Origin: Progne subis subis
Taxonomy: Eukaryota > Chordata > Aves > Passeriformes > Hirundinidae
Reading direction: 5' to 3'
Length of the DNA stretch: 64,000 nt
Assembly (NCBI GenBank): GCA_022316685.1
Contig: JAKJHU010000386.1
Location: forward strand, 1-64,000
In this document: positions 10,582 to 20,412 of the stretch, piece after piece
Position numbering within the stretch: the stretch's first letter is position 1
How the letters are laid out: each line of letters begins with the position of its first letter
Notes under the pieces: generated by a model
What the model saw: the letters and a program-made list of their open reading frames with translations, nothing else
What the model was told of the DNA's origin: nothing
Databases searched by the model: none
Program-made: the position numbers and the translations under genes

Positions 10582-12469
10582 TAGTTATTGCAGTACGGAC
10601 GGCTGCTTGGATTGGGGCAAAATGTTCCTCTTTTGCAACATGCCTGATCATGTCTGCGAGGTTGGACCCAGGTGGTAATGACCTTAAAATGTCCTTAGTG
10701 GCTGAATTGCATTGTTGGCGCAAGCACTCTGCTAACACAGGGCCCTTTGCCTCTGAAGGCAAAGCTGAGGAGTCAAGTGATGCTTGGAGCCGATCTACAG
10801 ATTGTGTAAAACTCTCACTCTCACTTTGCTTTATTGTGGACCATGATGATGGTTTAGCAATGACCATGGAAGCAGAGCAGATGGCTTCCCTGGCAGCACG
10901 GGTAGTTGTCATGACCTCGTGGGCCCGTAGGCCCTCGACTTGTGCCTGGGGGGTGATCATGGTTGGGTCTGTGCCCATGAGCCACTGCAGACTGGAGCTG
11001 TATAGAGGATGATCTGCACCAGTGACCAGAGCTAGTTGCTTTGCACAATTGTCCTCCCACTCTTGTTTAAAAACTCTCATCCCCTGCCCCATCAAAAATC
11101 AATCTGCAGGTTTGCTTTATGTCAAATGGGAGCATGTCATCCCCTCCAAAAACACTTTCAATGAGAGTAGAAACCATAGCTGAATTGATCCCTCTGTCAG
11201 TGATTGCTTTAACAATTGCTTGAACATCCTTAGGGTTTACTGGGGAGTATGTTCTCTGGTTTCCACCTGCCCCCCCTAATCGGACTGGAAAAGCCAGTGT
11301 GGCTGACGGACCCCAATTGGCACATGCGACTTTTATTTTCCTCCAGTCTGTGAGAGGAGTTCCTTCTTTTTCTGACTTCCCCTCAACCCGAATAGAAACA
11401 TTGTTGTTACTGATTTTGTATAGTGTTACTTCTTCTTTGTCTGAGCCAGAGCCAGAGCCGGCAGCAGAGGACCTGGCTGTCCCAGCCCTCTGAGCTGGAG
11501 TCCGATTCAGAGCCGGAAGTCGACTGACTGGCTGCTTCCGGGATCTGGACCCTTTTGGTCGGGCCTCCGACCCCGCCCCTTTCCCTCAGGGCTGAGCCGC
11601 CCCTTTCTTCTCCCTTTTAAACTGTGTACCTTAAAAGAATGTGCTTTTTGGCAAGCGTTCTGACTAGCTTTAATTCCCTCTTTCTTCTATTTGCGTGTGC
11701 CCGCGCTATCAAACAAGCTGTTGGCAGCAGGCACACTGTGTAAAAAACTTTCTTTGTTTGCTGGTTCTTGGTTGTCTGCCAAATATTCCGATTTAGTTAC
11801 ATTCTTGTTTCCTCCCAGCGATTCAATGCAATCTCCTGCTGTATAGGGTGGAGGTCCCCCCTCAGCCCCTTCTACCAGCAACCCCCCGGCAGAATTTTTG
11901 GCAATATTCCTGGCTTCCTCAGTTAATTGATCATAAAACAATTTTGCCTAATTTTTTTCTTCAGCAGCTAACTCTGGACTTGAAGGCTTTGAAGGAAGAT
12001 TTTGTTCCTGCAAACCTCCGCAGTCATTAGGACAAACTTTATCAGCAGTCTGAACAGACTGATTGTCTTTCAGACCGCATTTTTCTACACTCTGATAATC
12101 CCCTTTAAAAGTTTCCTCTGAAAAAGTTTCTTCTAAAACAGTTTGCGTTGCAACTCCTACACTGAGCTGCGGCGTAAATTTTAGACAATTCTGTGCAGCT
12201 TTCCAGGTCTCTTGTTCCTGCAAAGCCTTCTGCAAAGATTGCACAACACTCCGCCATGACTGAAGATACTTTGCCAACTCTGAAAACATAGTTTCCTTGG
12301 CTAGAGCTTTCCTACACCGATCCCAAATATCTGGGTGGAAAATTTCCACTGGACAATTGATGATACTAAGTTGCAAAAGCCTCATCACTGCGAGGGTAAA
12401 ACCTTTTCCTTTACAATCAATTCCCCACTGTTTATGAATCTGAGATACGACCTTCATGAGGGCTTCCAT
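10490..12469 (-). pseudogene. gag remnant of minus-strand B
   Basis: The probable start is the ATG at 12469, in a frame MEALMKVVSQIH resembling class II matrix; matrix runs to a stop at 11948. The next piece (11941-11687) has a PPPY late-budding motif. Capsid follows: one segment with AIVKAITDRGINSAM, then, after a frame change near 11095, a segment with the major homology region (QSESESFTQSVDRLQ). It ends in the first half of a CCHC zinc knuckle (CFKCSQ) that is cut by the deletion. Stops and frame changes split it into at least three parts. Confidence 0.8.
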
Positions 12470-12551
12470 CCTCCTCACGGGTCCTGGGGCTTCCCCCTCG
12501 CCGCTCGGCCGTTGTTCACCCGTCCAGGCGACTCCCGATTTCCCGGGCGAC

Positions 12552-12571
12552 TCCCGGGGGTTTCGGCACCA
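12552..12571 (-). other. Primer binding site, tRNA-Phe type (minus-strand B)
   Basis: The minus strand reads TGGTGCCGAAACCCCCGGGA, two bases inside the 5' LTR. It matches the 3' end of tRNA-Phe apart from two extra C. The plus-strand provirus has the related site TGGTGCCAAAACCCCTGGGA at 15841. Confidence 0.78.
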
Positions 12572-12573
12572 CT

Positions 12574-12866
12574 TGCTGCCTCTGCTGAGGCGTAGCAACC
12601 TGGTTCGGGAACAACACGGCAGCCACACCCAGGCTGCTCAGGCCACCAGCTCACAAACACCAGTGTGGTGGACGGCTAATGGCATTTATTAACTGGTTAC
12701 ATGGAGTTATAAAACCTCTGTTTGCTACATCACATCCGTCTGCTTACGTTACAAGTTACGTGTTGCTTACCTTATCAGGGACGCTAAACAACTAAGTGTT
12801 GAGGGAGGGGTTCTGTCTGCCCGTACAACGTGATATCTTCCGACTGCCTGTCCCTAATCTCCCACA
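12574..12866 (-). repeat. 5' LTR of minus-strand B (293 bp)
   Basis: TGTGGGAG...GAGGCAGCA on the minus strand, followed by AG and the primer site. The outer edge abuts host unit copy 2 at CCTTACCCATGG. Confidence 0.85.
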
Positions 12867-13314
12867 CCTTACCCATGGCTGGGGCTGAGCCCTCTCTGAG
12901 CTGCAGCTGCTGCTGTGCCCTTCCGAGGGGCTGAGGCCGTGGGGCCCCTGCCCAGAGCAGCCTGCCCTGAGCAGAGCTGTGGGGCCAGAGCCGGCTGGGC
13001 TGTGCTGGGGAGAGGCCCTTGGTGCTGCCGAGAGCTCAGGGCAGCTGGCAGAGCTTGGAGGGAGCTGGGCTGGGCTGAGAGAGCCTGCCACACAAACCAT
13101 CAGTGTCCATCTCAGCCTGTGTGAGCGTGCAGGGGCAGGACTCAGCCCAGGCCTTGTGGGGCAGGGCCAGCGCCTGTGGAAGGCATTGAAAAGCAGGCAA
13201 GTGGCCAGAGAGGAGGCTCCTCTGTGCCCTTGGTGGCATGGACAGAGCAGGAACGCGGCCCAGGACATTTGTCAGCACCAGCCTCTGTCCCCAGCCATTG
13301 CCAGCCCTGGCTGC

Positions 13315-13998
13315 TCAGCCCAGGTTTGCAGGGCAGTTTGGCTGTGGCCCAGCTCCATTCCTCCTGTAGGGCTTAGGGCCTGTTCCCGGCCATGGCCAGC
13401 CCTGCCCGGCCTCTCTGCTGGTCCCAGAGCCCGGCAGAGCCCGGGGCAGGGCTGTCTGTGCAGCCCCACAGGTGCCTGGAAGGACTGGAAGCTGTACCAG
13501 GAATGGCCCTTCTGGCTGGGATAAGCCAGCCAGAGGCACGGAAGAGCCCGGAGGAGCGGGACTGAGGCACAGCAGGGCAGGTGGCCTCGCTTGCCCAGCT
13601 GCTGCAGGTGCGCCGACAGCGCCCACCACATGGCAGGATGAAGAGGAAGCCCATGTCCCACCGTGAGCCGGAGCAGCAGCATCAGCCCCTGCAGCTCCTT
13701 GGCCACGCTGACGCAGGGGCCGCAGCTGCCGGGTCCCTTGGGGCAAGTGGCGGGAGCATCGGGACAGCTTCCGAGGGCTTGTGCCAGGCCCGGAGGCCCT
13801 GGCAGCCACAGGGGCTCCTGGGCTCCTGCGTGGGCCCCTGGCCCGGCCCCCGAACTGCTTGCGCGGCCTCTGAGTCCCGGCCTGCCGGCCCTGCCCTGCC
13901 CGGTGGCCAATGACCCAGCGGACAGCCACCGTGGCCAGCAGCAGGGCAAGTGCAGCCAGCAGGACGCTGACGTCGCTCACGGCTCCGACACGTGCCAT
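13315..13998 (-). pseudogene. Candidate membrane protein, copy 2 (frameshifted relative to copy 1)
   Basis: The start at 13998 gives the same first 34 residues as copy 1 (signal-anchor-like segment), then a basic stretch with a few substitutions. Near 13770 one extra base in the stretch after SPRK shifts the frame, so the downstream 140 residues are unrelated to copy 1. The frame remains open for 227 residues because the sequence is GC-rich. Either this copy is broken or copy 1 is the altered one; aligning more copies would decide. Confidence 0.4.
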
Positions 13999-14031
13999 CG
14001 CCACTGCACTGGCGGCTGTGGGGCCGGCCCG

Positions 14032-14092
14032 CCTTATATAGGGATGGCCCGGTGACCTCACAATGCTGGGGCCGCCACGCGGCGTGACATCA
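14032..14092 (-). promoter_or_regulatory. TATA box and CRE-like site, host unit copy 2
   Basis: TATATAAGG at 14040-14032 and TGATGTCA at 14092-14085 on the minus strand, with spacing as in copy 1 and the ATG 34-42 bp downstream of the TATA box. Confidence 0.6.
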
Positions 14093-14440
14093 CAGCCCAG
14101 CCTCAGGCCGCTGTCACGCCATTTGTGACCTCACAGCACCGCCTGCCTCAGGGCCAGCAAGACCCACTCAGGCAGCAGGGCGCTGATGTCCAGGAAAGGC
14201 CTGCCACTGAAAATGGGAGCCCAGGCTGTGGAAGCCAAGCTCTCCCAGGAGCACGGGCCACATCAGGAAGAGGTCAGGTGCCACCAGTGCCCAGCCCATG
14301 GCTCCCCCAAGGCTATGGAACTGCTGGCTGGGAACAGCCTCTGCGCTATGCCGGAGAAGATCCTGCAGACACAAAGGCGGCTGCAGTTCCCCATGCCCAG
14401 GCAGCTCTCCCCACCTGCCTGACAGCTCCAACCCCTTAGC

Positions 14441-14730
14441 CTATCACTACAATTGCTGTCGCAGAATGCCTCTGCAGCTCCCTACTAGCTCCTGGCAGAC
14501 ACTGCAAGGCACTGGGAGGCCTCCGCACAACCTTCTCTTCTCCAGCCTGAGCAGCTCCAATTCTCTCTCAAGCTGTCTCCACAGGAGAGCTGCTCACCTT
14601 CGCAACCCGCTGGCCTCCTCTGCACTTGCTGCAACACTTGCATGGCCTGATGGGCTGGCCACACCAGGAGTGGAATCTCTGCTCCAGGTCTGGTCCTGCC
14701 TGAGCAGCTTCATTCCACAGGCTCAGGAGA
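14441..14730 (-). mobile_element. Degraded CR1 fragment
   Basis: CCTTCTCTTCTCCAGCCTGA, then CAATTCTCTCTCAAGC and GGCCTCCTCTGCACTTGCTG, read as a decayed antisense CR1 tail. It is more diverged than the CR1 copies in the arms. Confidence 0.6.
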
Positions 14731-15545
14731 CGTGTCTCGGCTGCTCAGTCCAGCTGCTGTAACCGGGCAGGATTAGTGCTGCCGCTGGATCACCAGAGTG
14801 ATGGCCACGGCTCGCATGGGCCCGGCCCCATCCCTTGGGCATCTCTGCCGAGGGCAAGCCCAGTCCTGAGTGGGCCACCTGCAGTCTGGCAAGAGGCTGC
14901 CCGTGCCAGCCTCTGCTGTCGCCAGGCAGGGGCAGCAGCCGGCCGTGCTAGCGCTGCTTCCAGCCTGCTGCGAGTCACACACCCTTGGAGAGGGACAGCT
15001 TGGCTCCGGGCACTGGCCACTCCCAACCCATTACTGCAAGGCAGCGATGAAAGCGCACGCACCCTGGCAAGCAGCTCCGGCAGCTGTGCTGTCCCTTCCC
15101 CTTGAGGGAAACAGGAACAGCGTGCCCTCAGAGCCCCTGGCTCTCATGGCAGCAGCTCACACAGCTGCCCACGCAGCAACAGACACATGTTCTCTGGACA
15201 CATAAGGAGCTCTGCGTGTCTCTGTTCCCCATTGCTTTACGTGCTCAGGTTGCCAGTCCCTCTGAGGCACTGGCAAAAGGCCAGCACACACCTTCAGCCC
15301 CCACTCCTCATGTGCAACAAGTTCTTCTGCTCTCTTTGGCCCTTCGGCTGTCCTCAGCTGTTGCTTTCCACTGCCCCACTCGCAGCGTCCTGCGTTCCTT
15401 CACTCTGCCCGCTCTTCCCACACAGCCTAGCCCTTCAGTGGACGCCTGCCTTGTGTCCCCTCTGCTCCCTAAAGTGTGCTCCACAGCCCACCGTGCCGGC
15501 AAGGCAGCCGCCATAGCCTTTGGTGGCAGTGGGGGGTCACAGCCG
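14731..15545. other. Central spacer of the inverted repeat; no gene seen
   Basis: About 0.8 kb of moderately GC-rich sequence without a match elsewhere in the window. Several short frames exist on both strands, none with recognisable domains. It ends at GGTCACAGCCG, directly before the 5' LTR of the plus-strand B provirus. Confidence 0.6.
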
Positions 15546-15838
15546 TGTGGGAGATTAGGGACAGGCAGTCGGAAGATATCGCGTTGTACGGGCAGACAGA
15601 ACCCCTCCCTCAACACTTAGTTGTTTAGTGTCCCTGATAAGGTAAGCAACACATAACTTGCAACGTAAGCAGACGGATATGATGTAGCAAACAGAGGTTT
15701 TGTAACTCCATGTAATCAGTTAATAAATGCCATTAGCCGTCCTCCACATTGGTGTCTGTGAGCTGGTGGCCCGAGCAGCCTGGCTGTGGCTGCCGTGTTG
15801 TTCCCGAACCAGGTCGCTACGCCTCAGCAGAGGCAGAA
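15546..15838 (+). repeat. 5' LTR of plus-strand B
   Basis: Starts TGTGGGAGATTAGGG and ends GAGGCAGAA, where the usual CA end has become AA. AATAAA at 15722-15727. The end is fixed by the primer site beginning at 15841. Confidence 0.85.
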
Positions 15839-15840
15839 AG

Positions 15841-15860
15841 TGGTGCCAAAACCCCTGGGA
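15841..15860 (+). other. Primer binding site, tRNA-Phe type (plus-strand B)
   Basis: TGGTGCCAAAACCCCTGGGA lies two bases after the LTR. It is the tRNA-Phe-type site with a G-to-A and a C-to-T change and the same 2-base expansion as the minus-strand provirus. Confidence 0.75.
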
Positions 15861-15960
15861 ACATCGCCCGGGAGAATGGGAGTTGCCTGGACAGGTGAAC
15901 GATGGCCGAGCGGCGGGGCCAGCTTGGCGAGGGGGACGCCTCAGGACCCGTGGGAGAAGG

Positions 15961-18059
15961 ATGGAATCTCTCATGAAGATCGTATCTCAGATTCATAAAA
16001 AGTGTGGAATTGATTGTAAAGCAAAAGATTTTACCCTCGCAGTGACGAGGCTTTTGGAACTTAGTATCATCGATCGTCCGGTGGAAATTCTCCACCCAGA
16101 TATTTGGGATCGCTGTACAAAAGCTTAACCGAGGAAACTATGCTTTCAGGGTTGGCAAAGTATCTTAAGTCATGGGGGAGGGTTGTGCAATCTTTGCAGA
16201 AGGCTTTGCAGGAACAAGAGACCTGGAAAGCTGCACAGAATTGTCTAAAATTTACGCCGCAGCTCGGTGTAGGAGCTGCAACGCAAACTGTTTTAGAGGA
16301 AATTTTTTCAGAGGAAAATTTTAAAGGGGATTATCAGAGTGTAGGAAAATGCGGTCTGAAAGACAATGAGTCTGTTCAGACTGCTGATAAAGTTTGTCCT
16401 AATGACTGCGGAGGCTTGCAGGAACAAAATCTTCCTTCAAAGCCTTCAAGTCCAGAGTTAGCTGCTAAAGAAAAAAATCAGGCAAAATTGTTTTATGATC
16501 AATTAACTGAGGAAGCTAGGAATATTGCCAAAAATTCTGCTGGGGTGTCGCTGGTAGAAGGGGCTGAGGGGGGACCTCCACCCTATACAGCAGGAGATTG
16601 CATTGAATCGCTGGGAGAAAATAAGAATGTAACTAAATCAGAATATTTGGCAGACAACCAAGAACCAGCAAACAAAGTTTTTTACACAGTGTGCCTGCTG
16701 CCAACAGCTTGTTTGATAGCGCGGGCACACGCAAACAGGAGAAAGAGGGAATTAAAGGTAGTCGGAACGCTTGCCAAATAGGACATTCTTTTAAGGAACA
16801 CAGTTTAAAAAGGGGAAAAAAGGGGCAGCTCAGCCCTGAGGGAAAGGGGCGGGGCAAAGAGGGAAGGGACGGCTCAGCCCTGAGGGAAAGGGGCGGGGCC
16901 ATGAGGGAAGGGACGGCCCAGCCCTGAGGGAAAGGGGCGGGGCCAAGAGCGAAGGGACGGCCCAGCCCTGAGGGAAAGGGGCGGGGTCGGAGCCCGACCA
17001 AAAGGGTCCAGAGCCCGGAAGCAGCCAGTCAGTCGACTTCTGGCTCTGAATCGGACTCCAGCTGGGACTGGGACAGCCGGTCCTCTGCTGCCGGCTCTGG
17101 CTCCAACTCCGACAAAGAAGAAGTAACAGTATATAAAATCAGTAACAACAATGTCTCTACTCGGGTTGAGGGGAAGTCAGAAAAAGAGCGAACTCCTCTC
17201 ACAGACTGGAGGAAAATAAAAGTCGCATGTGCCAATTGGGGTCCGTCAGCCACACTGGCTTTTCCAGTCTGAGTGGGGGGGGCAGGTGGAAACCAGAGAA
17301 CGTACTCACCAGTAAACCCTAAGGACATACAAGCAATTGTTAAAGCAATCACTGACAGAGGGATCAATTCAGCTATGGTTTCCACTCTCATTGATAGTGT
17401 TTTTGGAGGGGATGACATGCTCCCATTTGACATAAAGCAAACCTGCAGATTGATTTTTGATGGGGCGGGGATGAGAGTTTTTAAACAAGAGTGGGAGGAC
17501 AATTGTGCAAAGCAACTAGCTCTGGTCACTGGTCCGGATCATCCTCTATATGGCTCCAGCCTGCAGCGGCTCATGGGCACAGACCCAACCATGATCACCC
17601 CCCAGGCACAAGCCGAGGGCCTACGGGCCCACAAGGTCATGACAACTACCCGTGCTGCCAGAAGCCATCCGCTCTGCTTCCATGGTCATTGCTAAACCAT
17701 CATCATGGTCCACAATAAAGCAAAGTGAGAGTGAGAGTTTTACACAATTTGTAGATCGGCTCCAAGCAGCACTTGACTCCTCAGCTTTGCCTTCAGAGGC
17801 AAAGGGCCCTGTGTTAGCAGAGTTTTTGCGCCAACAATGCAATTCAGCCACTAAGGACATTTTAAGATCATTACCACCCGGGTCCAACCTTGCAGACATG
17901 ATTAGGCATGTTGCAAAAGAGGAACATTTTGCCCCAATCCAAGCAGCCGTCCGTACTGCAATAACTAGTGAAATGGCATGCTTTAAATGCAGCCAGGCAT
18001 TTAAATTGGGCGAACATGCAAATTATCAGACTCCTACCTTCAGTACCCTGATCAATTAG
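15961..18059 (+). pseudogene. gag remnant of plus-strand B
   Basis: Matrix starts at the ATG at 15961. One base is lost near 16120 relative to the other provirus, giving an early stop at about 16126. The frame resumes at 16104 and reads through the PPPY late motif to 16781; unlike the other copy, no stop separates matrix from the PPPY segment. A 44-bp tandem repeat follows, then capsid from 17273. A two-base loss near 17660 breaks the frame before the major homology region, which continues at 17652-18059. It ends in the same half zinc knuckle (CFKCSQ) as the other copy. Confidence 0.8.
16834..16990 (+). repeat. 44-bp tandem repeat inside B gag
   Basis: Units starting CCCTGAGGGAAAGGGGCGGG begin at 16834, 16878, 16922 and 16966, an exact 44-bp period with about 3.5 units. 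The minus-strand provirus has a single unit at the matching place (about 11570-11620). The expansion is therefore private to this copy. Confidence 0.9.
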
Positions 18060-18183
18060 ACCCTATCAGATTCTCACAGCATGCAGACACAGGAGAGAGG
18101 CCACACCTGGCACCTCCTCCTCATTCAGTCCTTTAGCTGTCTACGAAAAACCTAAGTCAGATCCTTACAATCTGTTTCTTAGT

Positions 18184-19221
18184 GTGTTAAATGCTACCTT
18201 TTTGTCGTTGAACCAATCCAATCCAAACTTTACAAAATCATGCTGGTTGTGTTATAATGCAGAACCTCCTTTTTATGAGGGTGTCACGCTTGATGTTCCT
18301 TTCGAATATTCTGCAGCAGATAATCCACACAACTGTAGATGGGACACCCCCCGGAGGGAAATTACCCTGAGTCAAGTCACAGGCCGAGGCAAGTGCTTTG
18401 TCAATGTAACCTTAGCAAAGCAGATGGGAAACATTTGTGCTGAGTTCATCTAACCTAGCCAAAAGACTGATAAGTGGGCAGTCCCATTCGTACCAGGAAT
18501 GTGGGTTTGTCAACAATCTGGAATAACTCCCTGTGTGTACCTTGGTAAATTCAATAACCTTGCTGACTTTTGTGTCCAAGTTCTGATTGTTCCTAGAGTC
18601 CTGTATCACCAAGAAGAGGAAATGTATCGCTTTTTAGAAGAAACCATCCAGCTCTACAAAAGAGAAGTAATGACAGGTATAACCATTGCAATACTCCTTG
18701 GCCTAGGAGCTGCCGGTACAGCCACAGGTGTTTCAGCTCTCGTGACCCAACACCAAGGACTTTCTCAGCTGCAAATGACCATTGACGAGGACTTGTTAAG
18801 AATTAAAAAATCCATCTCCTCTCTGGAGGAATCTATCTCCTCTCTTTCAGAAGTCGTCCTGCAGAACAGGCGAGGACTGGACCTCTTGCTCATGCAGCAA
18901 GGAGGCCTGTGTGCCGCCTTGAGAGAAGAATGCTGGTTTTATGCAGACCATACCGGAGTCGTGCGAGACTCCATGGCCGAACTGAGAGAAAGACTGACCC
19001 AGAGAAAGAGAGAGAGAGAGGCCCAACGAGGATGGTTCGAGTCCTGGTTCAATCAGTCCCCATGGCTGGCCACCCTTGTTTCCACCCTAATAGTCCCTCT
19101 CACCATGATACTCTTGGTATTGATTTTTGGGCCTTGCATTTTGAACAAGTTAGTGTCGTTTGTTAAGACCCGTTTAGAGAAAGTCGACATCCTGTTTGTC
19201 AAATGTCTGCAATTACCATGA
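18184..19221 (+). pseudogene. env remnant of plus-strand B
   Basis: The surface end has the CWLC motif near 18243 and runs to a TAA at 18451, where the other provirus has a Gln codon. A second part from 18499 contains the fusion-peptide-like stretch, heptads, LQNRRGLDLL and CAALREEC followed by Trp, so the last Cys of CX6CC is lost. The membrane anchor and a complete cytoplasmic tail to 19221 are kept, unlike the other copy. One stop and one lost motif Cys make it non-functional. Confidence 0.8.
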
Positions 19222-19333
19222 AGTGCACTTATTACTAACATGTTATATCACTTTTGTATCCTATTATACTAACTGTAACAGCTTTTGCATTTTTTATAAC
19301 ATTTATACTTTTATACGTGTTTTACTTAATCAT

Positions 19334-19347
19334 GAGGCGGGAGGAGA
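19334..19347 (+). other. Polypurine tract of plus-strand B
   Basis: GAGGCGGGAGGAGA immediately before the 3' LTR, with one C interrupting. It is the expected site for plus-strand DNA priming and supports the LTR start at 19348. Confidence 0.7.
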
Positions 19348-19640
19348 TGTGGGAGATTAGGGACAGGCAGTCGGAAGATATCGCGTTGTATGGGCAGACA
19401 GAACCCCTCCCTCAACACTTAGTTGTTTAGTGTCCCTGATAAGGTAAGCAACACGTAACTTGTAACGTAAGCAGACGGATATGATGTAGCAAACAGAGGT
19501 TTTATAACTCCATGTAATAAGTTAATAAATGCCATTAGCCGTCCACCACATTGGTGTCTGTGAGCTGGTGGCCCAAGCAGCCTGGGTGTGGCTGCCGTGT
19601 TGTTCCCGAAACAGGTCGCTACGCCTCAGGGGAGGCAGCA
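19348..19640 (+). repeat. 3' LTR of plus-strand B (293 bp)
   Basis: TGTGGGAG...GAGGCAGCA. It shares with the 5' LTR at 15546 variants such as GATATCGCG, ATATGATG and CACATTGG, where both minus-strand LTRs read GATATCACG, ATGTGATG and CACACTGG. Confidence 0.85.
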
Positions 19641-19699
19641 GCTCCCAGTGTCAAAAAAGCAGTCAAAAAGAAAAGCAGAAGGATTAGATCCTCCTGGGG

Positions 19700-20372
19700 A
19701 CATGAATATGAGAGCAACTGTGATAGTAATTTCCATCCTTGGAACTCAGGGGAGTCAATTGCTGCTAGCATTTTCCTGCCTCAGCTAAGCTCCTCAATTG
19801 CCCTAAAACAACAGAACAAGTTAGGATGCTGGCTCAGCAAAGAAGTAAATGCCACCTCGACTATGATCAGTGACTTGCTGACAGATGAAGAAGCAATCAG
19901 ACATGCCATTTTAAAAAACAGAGCTGCCATTGACTACCTTCTTCTGGCACATGGACATGGTTGTGAGGATTTTGAAGGTTTGTGATGAATGAATTTATCC
20001 AATCACTCTGTTTCCATTCATAAACAATTGCAAGAATTGAGAGATTTAGCTGGCCAAATTACAATAGATGACCCATCTTGGCTGGACAATTTGTTTGATG
20101 GTTTGAGCTTTGCACCTTGGCTAAAGGAACTTTGTAAGATAGGTTTGATTGTTCTAATAGTAGTAATTGTAGTTTTAGTAGCGGTTCCCTGCATACTTCA
20201 GTGTGTGCAAAAAGTAATGAGTAAGACAGTGTCTAGCGATTTAGTTGCTAATAAGAACGGGGGAGATGTTGGGAAGGATGAAGCCAGAAAGCCCTATAAA
20301 TATGATTGCTTGGACTCTGAGAATGTGAAACCTGTAACTGAGATAGAATTGAAAATAAGTTTTGATGTTTAA
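19700..20372 (+). pseudogene. env remnant of retrovirus A, plus-strand copy
   Basis: A leader-like ATG at about 19701 is followed by a stretch in which most of the surface subunit is missing. The transmembrane part is recognisable from ILKNRAAIDYLLLAHGHGC, and so includes the first half of CX6CC that the other copy lacks. The two Cys codons ending the motif have become TGA TGA (19983-19988). The frame then continues through the Trp-rich region and membrane anchor to a TAA at 20370. It is the same alpharetrovirus-like type as the minus-strand copy. Confidence 0.75.
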
Positions 20373-20412
20373 AATGTCCTAGCTACTAGATGCCTGCAAA
20401 AACAACCCCCAA

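Larger units (their letters stand above)
8907..12866 (-). mobile_element. Retrovirus B, minus-strand provirus, pol-less
   Basis: A 4.0-kb provirus with both LTRs (292 and 293 bp), a tRNA-Phe-type primer site, gag and env but no pol. Gag looks class II (alpha/beta-like) and env has a gamma-type transmembrane subunit. The gag-env junction is identical to that in the plus-strand copy at 15546-19640. By eye the two LTRs differ at about 9 of 293 positions. Flanks are GTAAGG before the 5' LTR and CCTGTG after the 3' LTR, so no target-site duplication is visible. One flank is the host unit and the other is retrovirus A. Confidence 0.85.
12867..14440 (-). repeat. GC-rich host unit, copy 2 (no retrovirus A at the target site)
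   Basis: Same content as 5706-7349 but starting later, at CTTACCCATGGCTGG, where the B LTR cuts it. Near 14300 it runs through the site where A is inserted in the other two copies (CCCAGCCCATGGCTCCCCC), so it shows the unoccupied host sequence. Contains a promoter and a frameshifted membrane-protein frame. Beyond the TATA box, a minus-strand frame at 14431-14168 ends QWQAFPGHQRPAA; the same end is open in copies 1 and 3. Confidence 0.75.
15546..19640 (+). mobile_element. Retrovirus B, plus-strand provirus, pol-less
   Basis: Same structure as the minus-strand provirus: 293-bp LTRs, tRNA-Phe-type primer site, gag, env, no pol. By eye its two LTRs differ at 12 of 293 positions. It is about 135 bp longer, explained by an expanded 44-bp repeat. 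Flanks are CAGCCG (5') and GCTCCC (3'), so no target-site duplication is visible. The 3' flank is retrovirus A, but at a different place in A (env, not gag) from the minus-strand provirus. Confidence 0.85.
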
